Program-made: the position numbers and the translations under genes
The notes under the pieces: generated by a model
Told to the model about the DNA's origin: nothing
The model's database searches: none
The model's input: only the letters and a program-made list of their open reading frames with translations
Origin: Alkanindiges sp.
GTDB lineage: Bacteria; Pseudomonadota; Gammaproteobacteria; Pseudomonadales; Moraxellaceae
DNA length: 7,108 nt
Direction: 5' to 3'
Assembly (NCBI GenBank): GCA_030152125.1
Contig: JASLIR010000087.1
Location: forward strand, 1 to 7,108
Shown: positions 1 through 5,363 of the stretch, piece by piece
Numbering within the stretch: the first letter of the stretch is position 1
How the letters are laid out: each line of letters opens with the position of its first letter

Positions 1-1
1 A

Positions 2-103
2 GTAGTCGGTGTGCCCTTGCCATTTATGAGCTATGGGGGTACCGCCATGATCACTTTAATGGCCGGTTTTGGCCTGTTGATGTCCATTCATACACATCAT
101 TAA
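2..103 (+). CDS. rodA: RodA (MrdB) C-terminal end, partial
   Basis: Only the last 33 codons and the TAA are present; the gene enters from the left edge. The visible peptide starts [14 protein letters not shown] and ends MSIHTHH. The P-x-P-F-x-SYGGT motif followed by a hydrophobic final helix is the C-terminal signature of the FtsW/RodA/SpoVE (SEDS) family. The sequence ending in a short His-rich tail, and mltB starting 39 bases later, favour RodA over FtsW. RodA is the inner-membrane peptidoglycan glycosyltransferase of the elongasome and works with PBP2. It is probably co-transcribed with mltB, since no terminator is visible in the short gap. The family call is firm. RodA rather than FtsW rests on the neighbourhood and so is slightly less certain. 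Confidence 0.88.
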   Translation, partial: VVGVPLPFMSYGGTAMITLMAGFGLLMSIHTHH

Positions 104-142
104 GCAACGTTTTTTGAGTCAACATTTTTTTGGGAAACGACA

Positions 143-1156
143 ATGCCAGCGCATGCATTAAAAAAGCTGAATACAGCACCCTTCAATACACTCCTGGGCC
201 TCATCCTGGCTGGTGGCCTGTCTTCTGCCAGTCTGGCCAATGATTTTATAAGCGAACCGAATTACGCCGCTTTTCGCGACAAAATGCAGCAGCAATACCA
301 GTTCACGGGCGAGCAAGTGGATGCAGCCATGAGCAGCGCCACCCGCATTGACCGTATTCTGTCTATTATGACCAAACCTGGTGAAAGCAAGGAATGGTAT
401 GAATACCGCCCACAATTCGTTACCGATGCCACCATTGGCCGTGGCGTGCGTTTTAAGCAGCAATATGCCGATGCGCTAAACCGGGCCGAGAAACAGTATG
501 GCGTGCCACAGGCGATCATTCTGGGCATTTTAGGGGTAGAAACCAGCTTTGGACAAAACAAAGGCAGCTTCAGGACCATTGATGCGTTATCTACCCTGGC
601 CTTCGGCTACCCGCGCCGTGCTGAATACTTTAGTGATGAACTGGCTGCGCTGCTGGTATTAGCCAGGGAGCAAGGGGTTGCCGCTGACAGTATTAGAGGC
701 TCCTACGCAGGTGCCATCGGCTATCCACAGTTTATGCCCAGCAATATTCGCCTGCTGGGAGTGGATTTTAACAAGGACGGCAAGGTTGACATCAGCAACA
801 GTGCCGAAGACGCCATTGGCTCCATTGCGCACTATCTGGCTGAAAAAGGCTGGCAACGCGCTCAACCTATCGGCTTGCGCGCACGCTATCAGGGATCAGA
901 TGATAATCAGGTGGTAGCAAAAGACCTGACCCAGCCGCGCCCGGCGGGTGAACTGGCCTTGCTGGGGCTTACACCACTGGACAGCAGCGTAAGTATTGAC
1001 CCGCTGCAAATGGTCAACGGCGTGCGCCTGATGGACAGTAATGGCCCTATTTACTGGATCACCTATCCGAATTATCAGGTGATCACCACCTACAACCGTA
1101 GCCGTTTATATGCCACTGCGGTATGGCAATTAGGCGAGGCAATCGTGTCCCGCTAA
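143..1156 (+). CDS. mltB: Lytic murein transglycosylase B (MltB), soluble periplasmic form
   Basis: A 337-residue protein of the MltB/Slt35 family (GH103-type). It cleaves the MurNAc-GlcNAc bond in peptidoglycan and leaves 1,6-anhydro-MurNAc ends. Residues 1-32 look like a Sec signal peptide (charged start, hydrophobic LLGLILAGGL, then SASLA before N33). No lipobox cysteine is present, unlike E. coli MltB, so the enzyme should be free in the periplasm. The catalytic glutamate is probably E133 in GILGVETSFGQ (128-138). The GYPQFMPS block (193-200) matches the conserved family active-site cleft motif. D208, N210, D212, K214 and D216 form an EF-hand-like loop in the position where Slt35 binds calcium. 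Length is normal for the family. The start has a weak GGGAA upstream at about 131-135 and gives a sensible signal peptide. It follows rodA by 39 bases, fitting a cell-elongation operon. Confidence 0.93.
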   Translation: MPAHALKKLNTAPFNTLLGLILAGGLSSASLANDFISEPNYAAFRDKMQQQYQFTGEQVDAAMSSATRIDRILSIMTKPGESKEWYEYRPQFVTDATIGRGVRFKQQYADALNRAEKQYGVPQAIILGILGVETSFGQNKGSFRTIDALSTLAFGYPRRAEYFSDELAALLVLAREQGVAADSIRGSYAGAIGYPQFMPSNIRLLGVDFNKDGKVDISNSAEDAIGSIAHYLAEKGWQRAQPIGLRARYQGSDDNQVVAKDLTQPRPAGELALLGLTPLDSSVSIDPLQMVNGVRLMDSNGPIYWITYPNYQVITTYNRSRLYATAVWQLGEAIVSR

Positions 1157-1164
1157 GGCGGGAC
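1147..1164 (+). other. Small hairpin spanning the mltB stop codon
   Basis: The arms gtcccgc (1147-1153) and gcgggac (1158-1164) are perfectly complementary with a 4-base loop, and the TAA stop lies in the loop. No run of T follows directly (gcttattaattc), so it is at best a weak terminator. It may instead protect the 3' end of the rodA-mltB transcript. The pairing is seen directly; any role is inference. Confidence 0.4.
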
Positions 1165-1219
1165 GCTTATTAATTCAGCAAAATCTTATTTTTGAAATAT
1201 AATGTTACATTATTGATTG

Positions 1220-1235
1220 TTTTTTGATCAAAAAA
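1220..1235. repeat. 16-bp AT-rich palindrome ttttttgatcaaaaaa
   Basis: A perfect palindrome of six T, GATC and six A lies within the AT-rich stretch between mltB and rlpA. The central GATC would be a Dam site if the host has Dam methylase. It could be an operator or a bent-DNA element near the rlpA promoter, but homopolymer arms make chance fairly likely. Confidence 0.35.
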
Positions 1236-1277
1236 GTAAATAAAAGCAGTTGTTTTGTACAGAAACAGTATTTTTTA

Positions 1278-1308
1278 TTGGACAAGCGCTAATTTCGATC
1301 TCTATTAT
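1278..1308 (+). promoter_or_regulatory. Possible sigma-70 promoter for rlpA
   Basis: TTGGAC at 1278-1283 and TATTAT at 1303-1308 resemble -35 and -10 boxes, separated by 19 bases, which is longer than ideal. Transcription would start near 1315 and leave a leader of about 115 bases holding the inverted repeat at 1358-1400. This is the best candidate in the gap, but it is weak. Confidence 0.3.
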
Positions 1309-1357
1309 CGGCCTTGTAGATTGAACTGACGACATATCACGTGGCAATTTATCTGTT

Positions 1358-1400
1358 CAATTTTCATCCCTAACAAGTAGGTTGCTATGGATGAAAATTG
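1358..1400 (+). repeat. Perfect 12-bp inverted repeat upstream of rlpA
   Basis: The arms caattttcatcc (1358-1369) and ggatgaaaattg (1389-1400) are exact reverse complements around a 19-base spacer. The repeat ends 17 bases before the GGAG ribosome binding site of rlpA. No T-run follows, so it is not an intrinsic terminator. It could be a 5' leader hairpin or a dyad for a dimeric regulator controlling rlpA. Confidence 0.6.
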
Positions 1401-1430
1401 CATGACAGAGCCCACTGGAGCGATGTAAGC

Positions 1431-2129
1431 ATGCAAAAATCTGTATTTAATATACTGACCCTTTCGATTGGCATTACCCTGGCTGCCAATGCCAATGCTG
1501 AACTGGTACAAAGCCAGCCTTTGGCAAACGGTATTGAGTCTGCCAGCCTGGCCAATCGTGTTCTGGACCGTGATGGCCAGAATGTAAGCTCGGCCTTATT
1601 CAAAATGAATACACCGGCAAGCAGTGTTGCTGCTGCAACTGACACACAGCCTAAAGCAGCTTCCGGCACTACGCCACTGGCCTTAAGCATTACTGAAACT
1701 GCCGGTAGCCGCACCAAAGTTGAAAACGTGCCTGCCCGCATTGAAGTAGCTGCCAGCAGCAAAAATGATGATGAAGACAGCAGCATCATCAACCGTTTAA
1801 GCTCGGTTGCTTCTCAAGCGGTTAAAAAATTCTCGCAAACCGGTATGGCATCCTGGTATGGCCGCCAGTTCCATGGCCGTAAAACTGCCAATGGCGACCA
1901 GTTTGACATGTATGCACTGACTGCTGCACACCGCAGCCTGCCACTTAACTGCTATATCCGTGTGACCAACCAGTCTAACGGTAAAAGTGTAGTGGTTAAA
2001 GTGAATGACCGTGGTCCTTTCCATGGTAACCGCGTACTGGACTTGTCTTACGCTGCAGCCAGCCAACTGGGTATTACCCAAAAAGGCGTGGGTAATGTGA
2101 CTATTGAGCGTATAGAGTCTCCTAAGTAA
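1431..2129 (+). CDS. rlpA: RlpA-like septal lytic transglycosylase, short form without SPOR domain
   Basis: A 232-residue protein. I chose ATG 1431 because GGAG lies at 1417-1420 and it opens directly into a signal peptide (MQKSVFNILT..., cleavage after ANANA at residue 23). An Ala/Ser/Thr-rich, probably disordered stretch (about 24-135) links to a double-psi beta-barrel domain at 137-228. Motifs are GMASWYG (138-144), HGRKTANG (148-155), H167, and VNDRGPF (191-197) with D193. The spacing matches the active residues I recall for Pseudomonas RlpA (E120, H131, D157), but the glutamate position is an aspartate here (D156). RlpA proteins cleave naked glycan strands at the septum. This one has no lipobox cysteine, and it stops right after the barrel, so it lacks the SPOR domain that normally directs RlpA to denuded septal glycan. 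Its place after rodA-mltB fits the usual gene order. It ends at the terminator at 2173-2198. Confidence 0.88.
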   Translation: MQKSVFNILTLSIGITLAANANAELVQSQPLANGIESASLANRVLDRDGQNVSSALFKMNTPASSVAAATDTQPKAASGTTPLALSITETAGSRTKVENVPARIEVAASSKNDDEDSSIINRLSSVASQAVKKFSQTGMASWYGRQFHGRKTANGDQFDMYALTAAHRSLPLNCYIRVTNQSNGKSVVVKVNDRGPFHGNRVLDLSYAAASQLGITQKGVGNVTIERIESPK

Positions 2130-2143
2130 TAGAATCCATCCAA

Positions 2144-2170
2144 GTTACTCCTTTTCGGGTTACTCCTTTT
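2144..2170. repeat. Two direct copies of gttactcctttt
   Basis: An exact 12-base direct repeat (2144-2155 and 2159-2170) with a 3-base spacer lies between the rlpA stop and its terminator. It is probably a small slippage duplication; no function is evident. Confidence 0.5.
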
Positions 2171-2172
2171 AT

Positions 2173-2198
2173 AGCCATCTACACAGATGGCTTTTTTA
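2173..2198 (+). terminator. Intrinsic terminator after rlpA
   Basis: The stem agccatct (2173-2180) pairs with agatggct (2185-2192) around the loop acac. It runs straight into a T-run (2192-2197). The stem sits 43 bases after the rlpA stop and should end the rlpA transcript before the next gene. Confidence 0.88.
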
Positions 2199-2313
2199 TT
2201 GCCTGCACCCTGCACGCTTCCGCTTTGCCCCTGTCCTTGAAAGTGGCCCGCTTGATTTCCGGCAGAACATCTGTCATCGTTCACCCACTCTCAGGAAGCA
2301 AGAAGAGCTGATT

Positions 2314-2766
2314 ATGCGCACCCTACAACAATGGTTGGACGAATACAGCGAAAGCCACCGTAATATAACCAACAAACGCATCCACTGGCTGTGTGTGCCT
2401 GCCATTCTGTTTTCCATCATTGGCGTTAGCTGGAAGCTAAGCACCGTGATGACGATTGTACTGCTGGCACTAACCCTGCTGTTTTACGCACGCCTATCCC
2501 TGCCCCTGCTGATGGCAATGAGTGTATTACTGCTATTGATGGTATTGCTGATTAGCTGGCTGCCGGTGGGTTCCAGTTTTTATGTAGGCATTTTTGTGCT
2601 GGCATGGATTGGCCAGTTTTATGGGCATAAAGTTGAAGGCAAAAAGCCCTCTTTCTTTAAAGACCTGCAATTCCTGCTGATTGGCCCAGCCTGGTGCCTG
2701 GATGCGGCCATTAGCCATTTTGCACCTAACTGGCGCGAGCGCCTCAGCGAGCAGCCTGCCAGCTGA
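2314..2766 (+). CDS. DUF962 / Mpo1-like (YGL010w family) membrane protein
   Basis: A 150-residue protein with several hydrophobic segments (about 27-40, 44-60, 63-83, 88-102, 120-133), so it is an inner-membrane protein. The N-terminal pattern Y11-x3-H15-x8-H24 and the later GHKVEGKKPS (104-113) and H135 match the DUF962/Mpo1-like family as I recall it. The yeast member Mpo1 is an Fe(II)-dependent dioxygenase that shortens 2-hydroxy fatty acids by one carbon. The histidines H15, H24, H105 and H135 could be the metal ligands. The bacterial substrate is not established, so no function is assigned here beyond the family. AGGA at 2293-2296 and a GAAGAG-type stretch at about 2302-2307 lie upstream of the ATG. 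The gene stands alone between the rlpA terminator and the convergent trpB. Confidence 0.8.
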   Translation: MRTLQQWLDEYSESHRNITNKRIHWLCVPAILFSIIGVSWKLSTVMTIVLLALTLLFYARLSLPLLMAMSVLLLLMVLLISWLPVGSSFYVGIFVLAWIGQFYGHKVEGKKPSFFKDLQFLLIGPAWCLDAAISHFAPNWRERLSEQPAS

Positions 2767-2786
2767 TATCGTTATCTGACCCGCAT

Positions 2787-2816
2787 AAAAAATGCCGTCA
2801 TGTCGACGGCATTTTT
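2787..2816. terminator. Bidirectional terminator between the DUF962 gene and trpB
   Basis: The stem atgccgtc (2792-2799) pairs with gacggcat (2805-2812) around a 5-base loop. It is flanked by A-run 2787-2792 and T-run 2812-2816, so it gives a U-tail on both strands. It lies 20 bases past each of the two convergent stop codons and should serve both genes. Confidence 0.9.
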
Positions 2817-2835
2817 ACATCGGTAGCAGATAGAA

Positions 2836-4059
2836 TTACTCCACCTTGATACCATCAATTTTCGCCACGGTCATCAGGTCTTTATCACCACGGCCGGACA
2901 GGCACATGATAATGCTTTGATCCTTCGACATGGTCGGTGCCAGCTTGGTCACGTAGGCAATCGCATGGCTGCTTTCCAGTGCAGGAATAATGCCCTCGAT
3001 ACGGGTCAGGTCACGGAAACCGGCCAGCGCCTCTTCATCATCAATCGGCACATAGTTCACCCGGTCCATATCCTTCAGGAAACTGTGCTCCGGCCCTACG
3101 CCCGGATAATCCAGACCGGCAGAAATACTGTGGGTCTCAATAATCTGGCCCTGGTCATCACTCATCAGGTAGGTACGGTTACCATGCAGCACCCCAATAC
3201 GGCCTGCATTCAGGGGTGCTGAATGCTTGCCGCTTTCAATGCCGTAACCGGAAGCTTCTACACCGTACATTTTAACGCCGGCATCATTTAAAAATGGGTA
3301 AAACAGGCCAATCGCATTACTGCCACCACCCACACAGGCGACCAGTGCATCCGGCAGCTTGCCGGTCATTTCCTGAATCTGGCGGCGTGCCTCACGACCA
3401 ATAATGGACTGGAAGTCACGCACCAGTTGCGGGTACGGATGCGGGCCAGCCACCGTACCAATAATGTAATAGGTGCTGTCTACATTGGTCACCCAGTCGC
3501 GCATGGCCTCGTTCATGGCATCTTTTAAGGTTTTGGAGCCACTTTCCACCGCCACAACCCGCGCACCCAGCAAACGCATACGGTATACATTCATAGCCTG
3601 GCGCTTAACGTCTTCCGCCCCCATATACACCACACACTCCAGCCCCAGGCGTGCAGCAATGGTCGCTGTCGCTACACCATGCTGTCCAGCACCGGTTTCG
3701 GCAATCACGCGCTTTTTACCGGATAACTTGGCTAATAGTGCCTGCCCGATGGTGTTGTTTACCTTGTGTGCGCCGGTGTGGTTCAAATCTTCACGTTTCA
3801 GGTAAATCTGTGCACCACCCAGTTCACGGCTCCAGCGCTCGGCATGGTACAACGGGCTTGGGCGCCCCACATAATGCGCCAGGTCATAGTCAAACTCGCG
3901 GATAAACTCCGGATCGTCCTTCATCTTGAAATACAGGCGCTCCAGGTCTTCCAGTGCAGCCATTAATGTTTCGGATACAAAACGGCCGCCATGCACGCCA
4001 AAATGACCCTTGCTGTCTGGATAATCGAAATAGTTAATCGCGTTGGACGGATTATCCAT
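2836..4059 (-). CDS. trpB: Tryptophan synthase beta subunit
   Basis: A 407-residue protein, full length for TrpB. It is a PLP enzyme that condenses indole with L-serine to give tryptophan, normally in an alpha2-beta2 complex with TrpA. The PLP lysine is K99 in [11 protein letters not shown] (92-102). The catalytic glutamate is E121 in AETGAGQHG (120-128; the counterpart of Salmonella E109). The phosphate-binding glycine loop is GGGSNA (244-249), and the C-terminal CLSGRGDKD (386-394) is intact. The GPEHSFL (322-328) region typical of TrpB1, which pairs with TrpA, is present, so this is not the stand-alone TrpB2 type. Its ATG overlaps the end of trpF by 8 bases (ATGGATAA). A strong GAGGAG lies just upstream inside trpF, which suggests translational coupling. 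trpA does not follow: downstream is a shared terminator and a convergent unrelated gene. Confidence 0.98.
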   Translation of the reverse strand: MDNPSNAINYFDYPDSKGHFGVHGGRFVSETLMAALEDLERLYFKMKDDPEFIREFDYDLAHYVGRPSPLYHAERWSRELGGAQIYLKREDLNHTGAHKVNNTIGQALLAKLSGKKRVIAETGAGQHGVATATIAARLGLECVVYMGAEDVKRQAMNVYRMRLLGARVVAVESGSKTLKDAMNEAMRDWVTNVDSTYYIIGTVAGPHPYPQLVRDFQSIIGREARRQIQEMTGKLPDALVACVGGGSNAIGLFYPFLNDAGVKMYGVEASGYGIESGKHSAPLNAGRIGVLHGNRTYLMSDDQGQIIETHSISAGLDYPGVGPEHSFLKDMDRVNYVPIDDEEALAGFRDLTRIEGIIPALESSHAIAYVTKLAPTMSKDQSIIMCLSGRGDKDLMTVAKIDGIKVE

Positions 4060-4696
4060 GCTGTACTCCTCGCATAAACTGTTCTATTAACAAATGATCT
4101 TTAATACCTTTGCTGGCCTCAACACCGCCACTCACATCAACCGCATAGGGCCGGGTTTGGGCAATCGCCTGCGTAACATTTTCCGGGTTTAAACCGCCAG
4201 CCAAAATCAGGGGAATCTCACTCTGCGGCCATACCGACCAGTCAAAGGACTGGCCTGTGCCACCTTTTAACTGCGGGTGCCATGCATCCAGCAAAATGGC
4301 ACTGGCACCAGCTTGCGCATACTGTTCAATCTGCGCCGCAATATCCACATCCGGCTTCACTGCCAGCGCCTTCACCCAGCGCCGGCCAGTATGTTCAGCA
4401 ATTTCCCTGCATTGTGCCGGGCTTTCCTCGCCATGTAACTGCAACAAATCCAGTGGTACCAGTTTAAGCACTGCAGCAATGTCCGCAGCAGAGGCATTTA
4501 CAAACAGCCCTACCGCCTGCACAAAAGCAGGTATGGCGCTAACCAGCGCAGCTGTCTGTGCCGCAGTCACTGCACGTGGACTTGGCGGATAAAATACAAA
4601 ACCAATCGCATCTGCTCCAGCCCGTACCGCACAGCGCACATCCTGCACCCGGGTTAAACCGCAAATTTTAACCCGTGTACGTGTGTTGATGGACAT
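4052..4696 (-). CDS. trpF: Phosphoribosylanthranilate isomerase
   Basis: A 214-residue (beta-alpha)8 barrel protein of normal length. It catalyses the Amadori rearrangement of N-(5'-phosphoribosyl)anthranilate to CdRP, the third step of tryptophan synthesis. The catalytic cysteine is C12 in VKICGLT (9-15) and the catalytic aspartate is D137 in ILLDAWH (134-140). The phosphate-binding parts are KGGTGQ (144-149), LAGGLN (165-170) and DVSGGVE (187-193). The start at 4696 is preceded on the minus strand by AGAGGT about 7 bases upstream. Another ATG 4 bases earlier is out of frame and closes after ten codons. It is the first gene of a two-gene trpFB unit and overlaps trpB by 8 bases. Transcription probably comes from the minus-strand promoter at 4893-4921. 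Confidence 0.97.
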   Translation of the reverse strand: MSINTRTRVKICGLTRVQDVRCAVRAGADAIGFVFYPPSPRAVTAAQTAALVSAIPAFVQAVGLFVNASAADIAAVLKLVPLDLLQLHGEESPAQCREIAEHTGRRWVKALAVKPDVDIAAQIEQYAQAGASAILLDAWHPQLKGGTGQSFDWSVWPQSEIPLILAGGLNPENVTQAIAQTRPYAVDVSGGVEASKGIKDHLLIEQFMRGVQHG

Positions 4697-4708
4697 ACAT
4701 TACCTCTT

Positions 4709-4736
4709 TGCCTGCCATGGCCAGCCAGCGCAGGCA
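4709..4736 (-). other. Hairpin just upstream of the trpF ribosome binding site
   Basis: The arms tgcctgc (4709-4715) and gcaggca (4730-4736) pair perfectly around a 14-base loop. In the minus-strand RNA it ends directly before the AAAGAGGT binding site. It could affect ribosome access to trpF, but chance cannot be excluded. Confidence 0.35.
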
Positions 4737-4775
4737 GTTGCATATGATCAATGGGACTCGTATAAAGGATTTCCC

Positions 4776-4852
4776 TGTTGCAGCATGACTACCTGTGATA
4801 AAAGACTGTAGTCACAACAATACATATGGTTGTTGGCTCCATCTTTCAACAA
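4776..4852 (-). promoter_or_regulatory. Attenuator-like leader segments upstream of trpF
   Basis: Read in the minus-strand RNA, the leader holds four mutually complementary segments in order: TTGTTG (4852-4847), CAACAA (4835-4830), TTGTTG (4820-4815) and CAACA (4780-4776). Pairing 1:2 and 3:4 excludes 2:3. The 3:4 hairpin is the best. It combines tgttg/caaca with tgactac (4786-4792) and gtagtca (4808-4814), giving 12 pairs with one 5-base bulge. No U-run follows any of the stems, and no leader peptide with clustered Trp codons was found, so classical trp attenuation is not shown. Confidence 0.35.
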
Positions 4853-4862
4853 TTGGAGAAAT

Positions 4863-5027
4863 ATGCCAATTACTGAAACGCCACTTTATCCTAATATGTG
4901 ACTCGCAAATGCGTGCGTCAAACAGCTAATGATACAAGAGCGCACAGCAAATGTATTGGAATATTCACTTAAATTATTAGGGCTTGCTGAACTTTCATAT
5001 ATGGTTGTGCCAGAGGGCATTTTTTAG
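4863..5027 (+). pseudogene. Small reading frame interrupted by one TGA, doubtful
   Basis: GGAG at 4855-4858 precedes ATG 4863. The frame reads MPITETPLYPNM, then TGA (4899-4901), then continues open for 41 codons (LANACVKQL... to ...YMVVPEGIF) before TAG at 5025-5027. An internal ATG occurs at 4929. The composition after the stop looks protein-like, so this may be a small gene broken by a nonsense mutation. I recognise no family. It overlaps the trp promoter on the other strand, and its end enters the hairpin at 5016-5102. Chance is a serious alternative. Confidence 0.2.
4893..4921 (-). promoter_or_regulatory. Sigma-70-like promoter for trpFB
   Basis: On the minus strand TTGACG (4921-4916) and CATATT (4898-4893) are separated by exactly 17 bases. 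The -35 box matches five of six consensus bases and the -10 box four of six. Transcription would start near 4886 and give a leader of about 190 bases before trpF. This is the best promoter upstream of the trp genes, and the only one I found. Confidence 0.55.
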
Positions 5028-5102
5028 ACGACACAAGGCATGCATAGCGAGGTTTAATCGTGCTAAGCGAGCTATTCAACCGCTGTGGTGTCAAAAAATG
5101 CC
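5016..5102. repeat. Imperfect inverted repeat / large hairpin
   Basis: The outer arms ggcatttttt (5016-5025) and aaaaaatgcc (5093-5102) are exact complements. Further inside, agcgaggtttaat (about 5046-5058) pairs imperfectly with attcaaccgct (5074-5084; one mismatch, two bulged bases). The result is a long imperfect hairpin directly left of the perfect one at 5122-5208. It may be the older half of the same inserted or structured element. Confidence 0.5.
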
Positions 5103-5121
5103 GCTGTCCCGAAGGGTTGTT

Positions 5122-5208
5122 GCTAAAACCTCATCATACTGCGTTATGAAACTTGGCAAGGGAGTGACCATTGCCAAGTTTCATAACGCAGTATGATGAG
5201 GTTTTAGC
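5122..5208. repeat. Perfect 38-bp inverted repeat with 11-base loop
   Basis: The arms 5122-5159 and 5171-5208 are exact reverse complements over all 38 bases. The left arm starts gctaaaacc and the right arm ends ggttttagc. The loop is gggagtgacca (5160-5170). After a short bulge, pairing continues for five more bases (gttgt 5116-5120 with acaac 5211-5215). No T-run follows on either strand, so this is not an ordinary terminator. Perfect arms of this length do not persist by chance. Possible explanations are the two joined ends of a collapsed insertion element, a non-autonomous (MITE-like) element, a structured RNA, or a recent inverted duplication. I do not recognise the sequence. Confidence 0.9.
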
Positions 5209-5266
5209 TTACAACACAATTCACCTATGAATGTTTAACAAGCCCTGTTTAGATCTTTTATATTTA

Positions 5267-5311
5267 CAGGCAAAATTGCAACAGGTTGGTTTGTCTAACC
5301 TGATTTGCCTG
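5267..5311 (+). repeat. Two-tier hairpin at the promoter of the repeat-protein gene
   Basis: The outer stem caggcaaa (5267-5274) pairs with tttgcctg (5304-5311). The inner stem caggtt (5282-5287) pairs with aacctg (5297-5302). The internal loop is asymmetric. The right arm covers the proposed -35 box at 5305-5310, so it may be an operator dyad. Confidence 0.5.
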
Positions 5312-5333
5312 CTTTTGGGAAATTTAGTGTTAT
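5305..5333 (+). promoter_or_regulatory. Possible promoter of the decapeptide-repeat gene
   Basis: TTGCCT (5305-5310) and TGTTAT (5328-5333) are spaced by 17 bases, placing the transcript start near 5340, about 25 bases before the ATG. The -35 box lies inside the dyad at 5267-5311. The boxes are moderate matches only. Confidence 0.4.
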
Positions 5334-5363
5334 GGTACGTCATCCTTGTGATTGGTGCACAAT

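Larger units (their letters stand above)
4697..5363. other. 667-base gap without a convincing gene
   Basis: This stretch separates divergent trpF and the repeat-protein gene. It holds, from left to right, the trpF leader with its alternative stems, the trp promoter, a doubtful interrupted small frame, and three inverted repeats (5016-5102, 5122-5208, 5267-5311). Reading frames crossing the 38-bp palindrome look like by-products of the repeat. No tRNA, rRNA or CRISPR pattern was seen. Confidence 0.7.

Noticed and set aside
1398..1430. Upstream TTG start for rlpA adding 11 residues
   Set aside because: It lies inside the right arm of the inverted repeat, has no ribosome binding site and would put charged residues before a good signal peptide; ATG 1431 is better.
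4697..4886. Trp-rich leader peptide before trpF
   Set aside because: TGG codons close to trpF (such as TGG-CCA-TGG) lie in a frame with no start codon; other small frames in the leader lack Trp codons.
4863..5027. Selenocysteine read-through of the TGA at 4899
   Set aside because: No SECIS-like hairpin was seen directly after the TGA, and no selenoprotein family is recognised.
4984..5196. 70-residue + strand frame across the two hairpins
   Set aside because: It is read through both inverted repeats, has no ribosome binding site and resembles no known protein; it looks like a by-product of the repeats.
5122..5208. Integron attC site
   Set aside because: The ends do not fit the RYYYAAC/GTTRRRY core sites, and attC arms are imperfect, whereas these are perfect.
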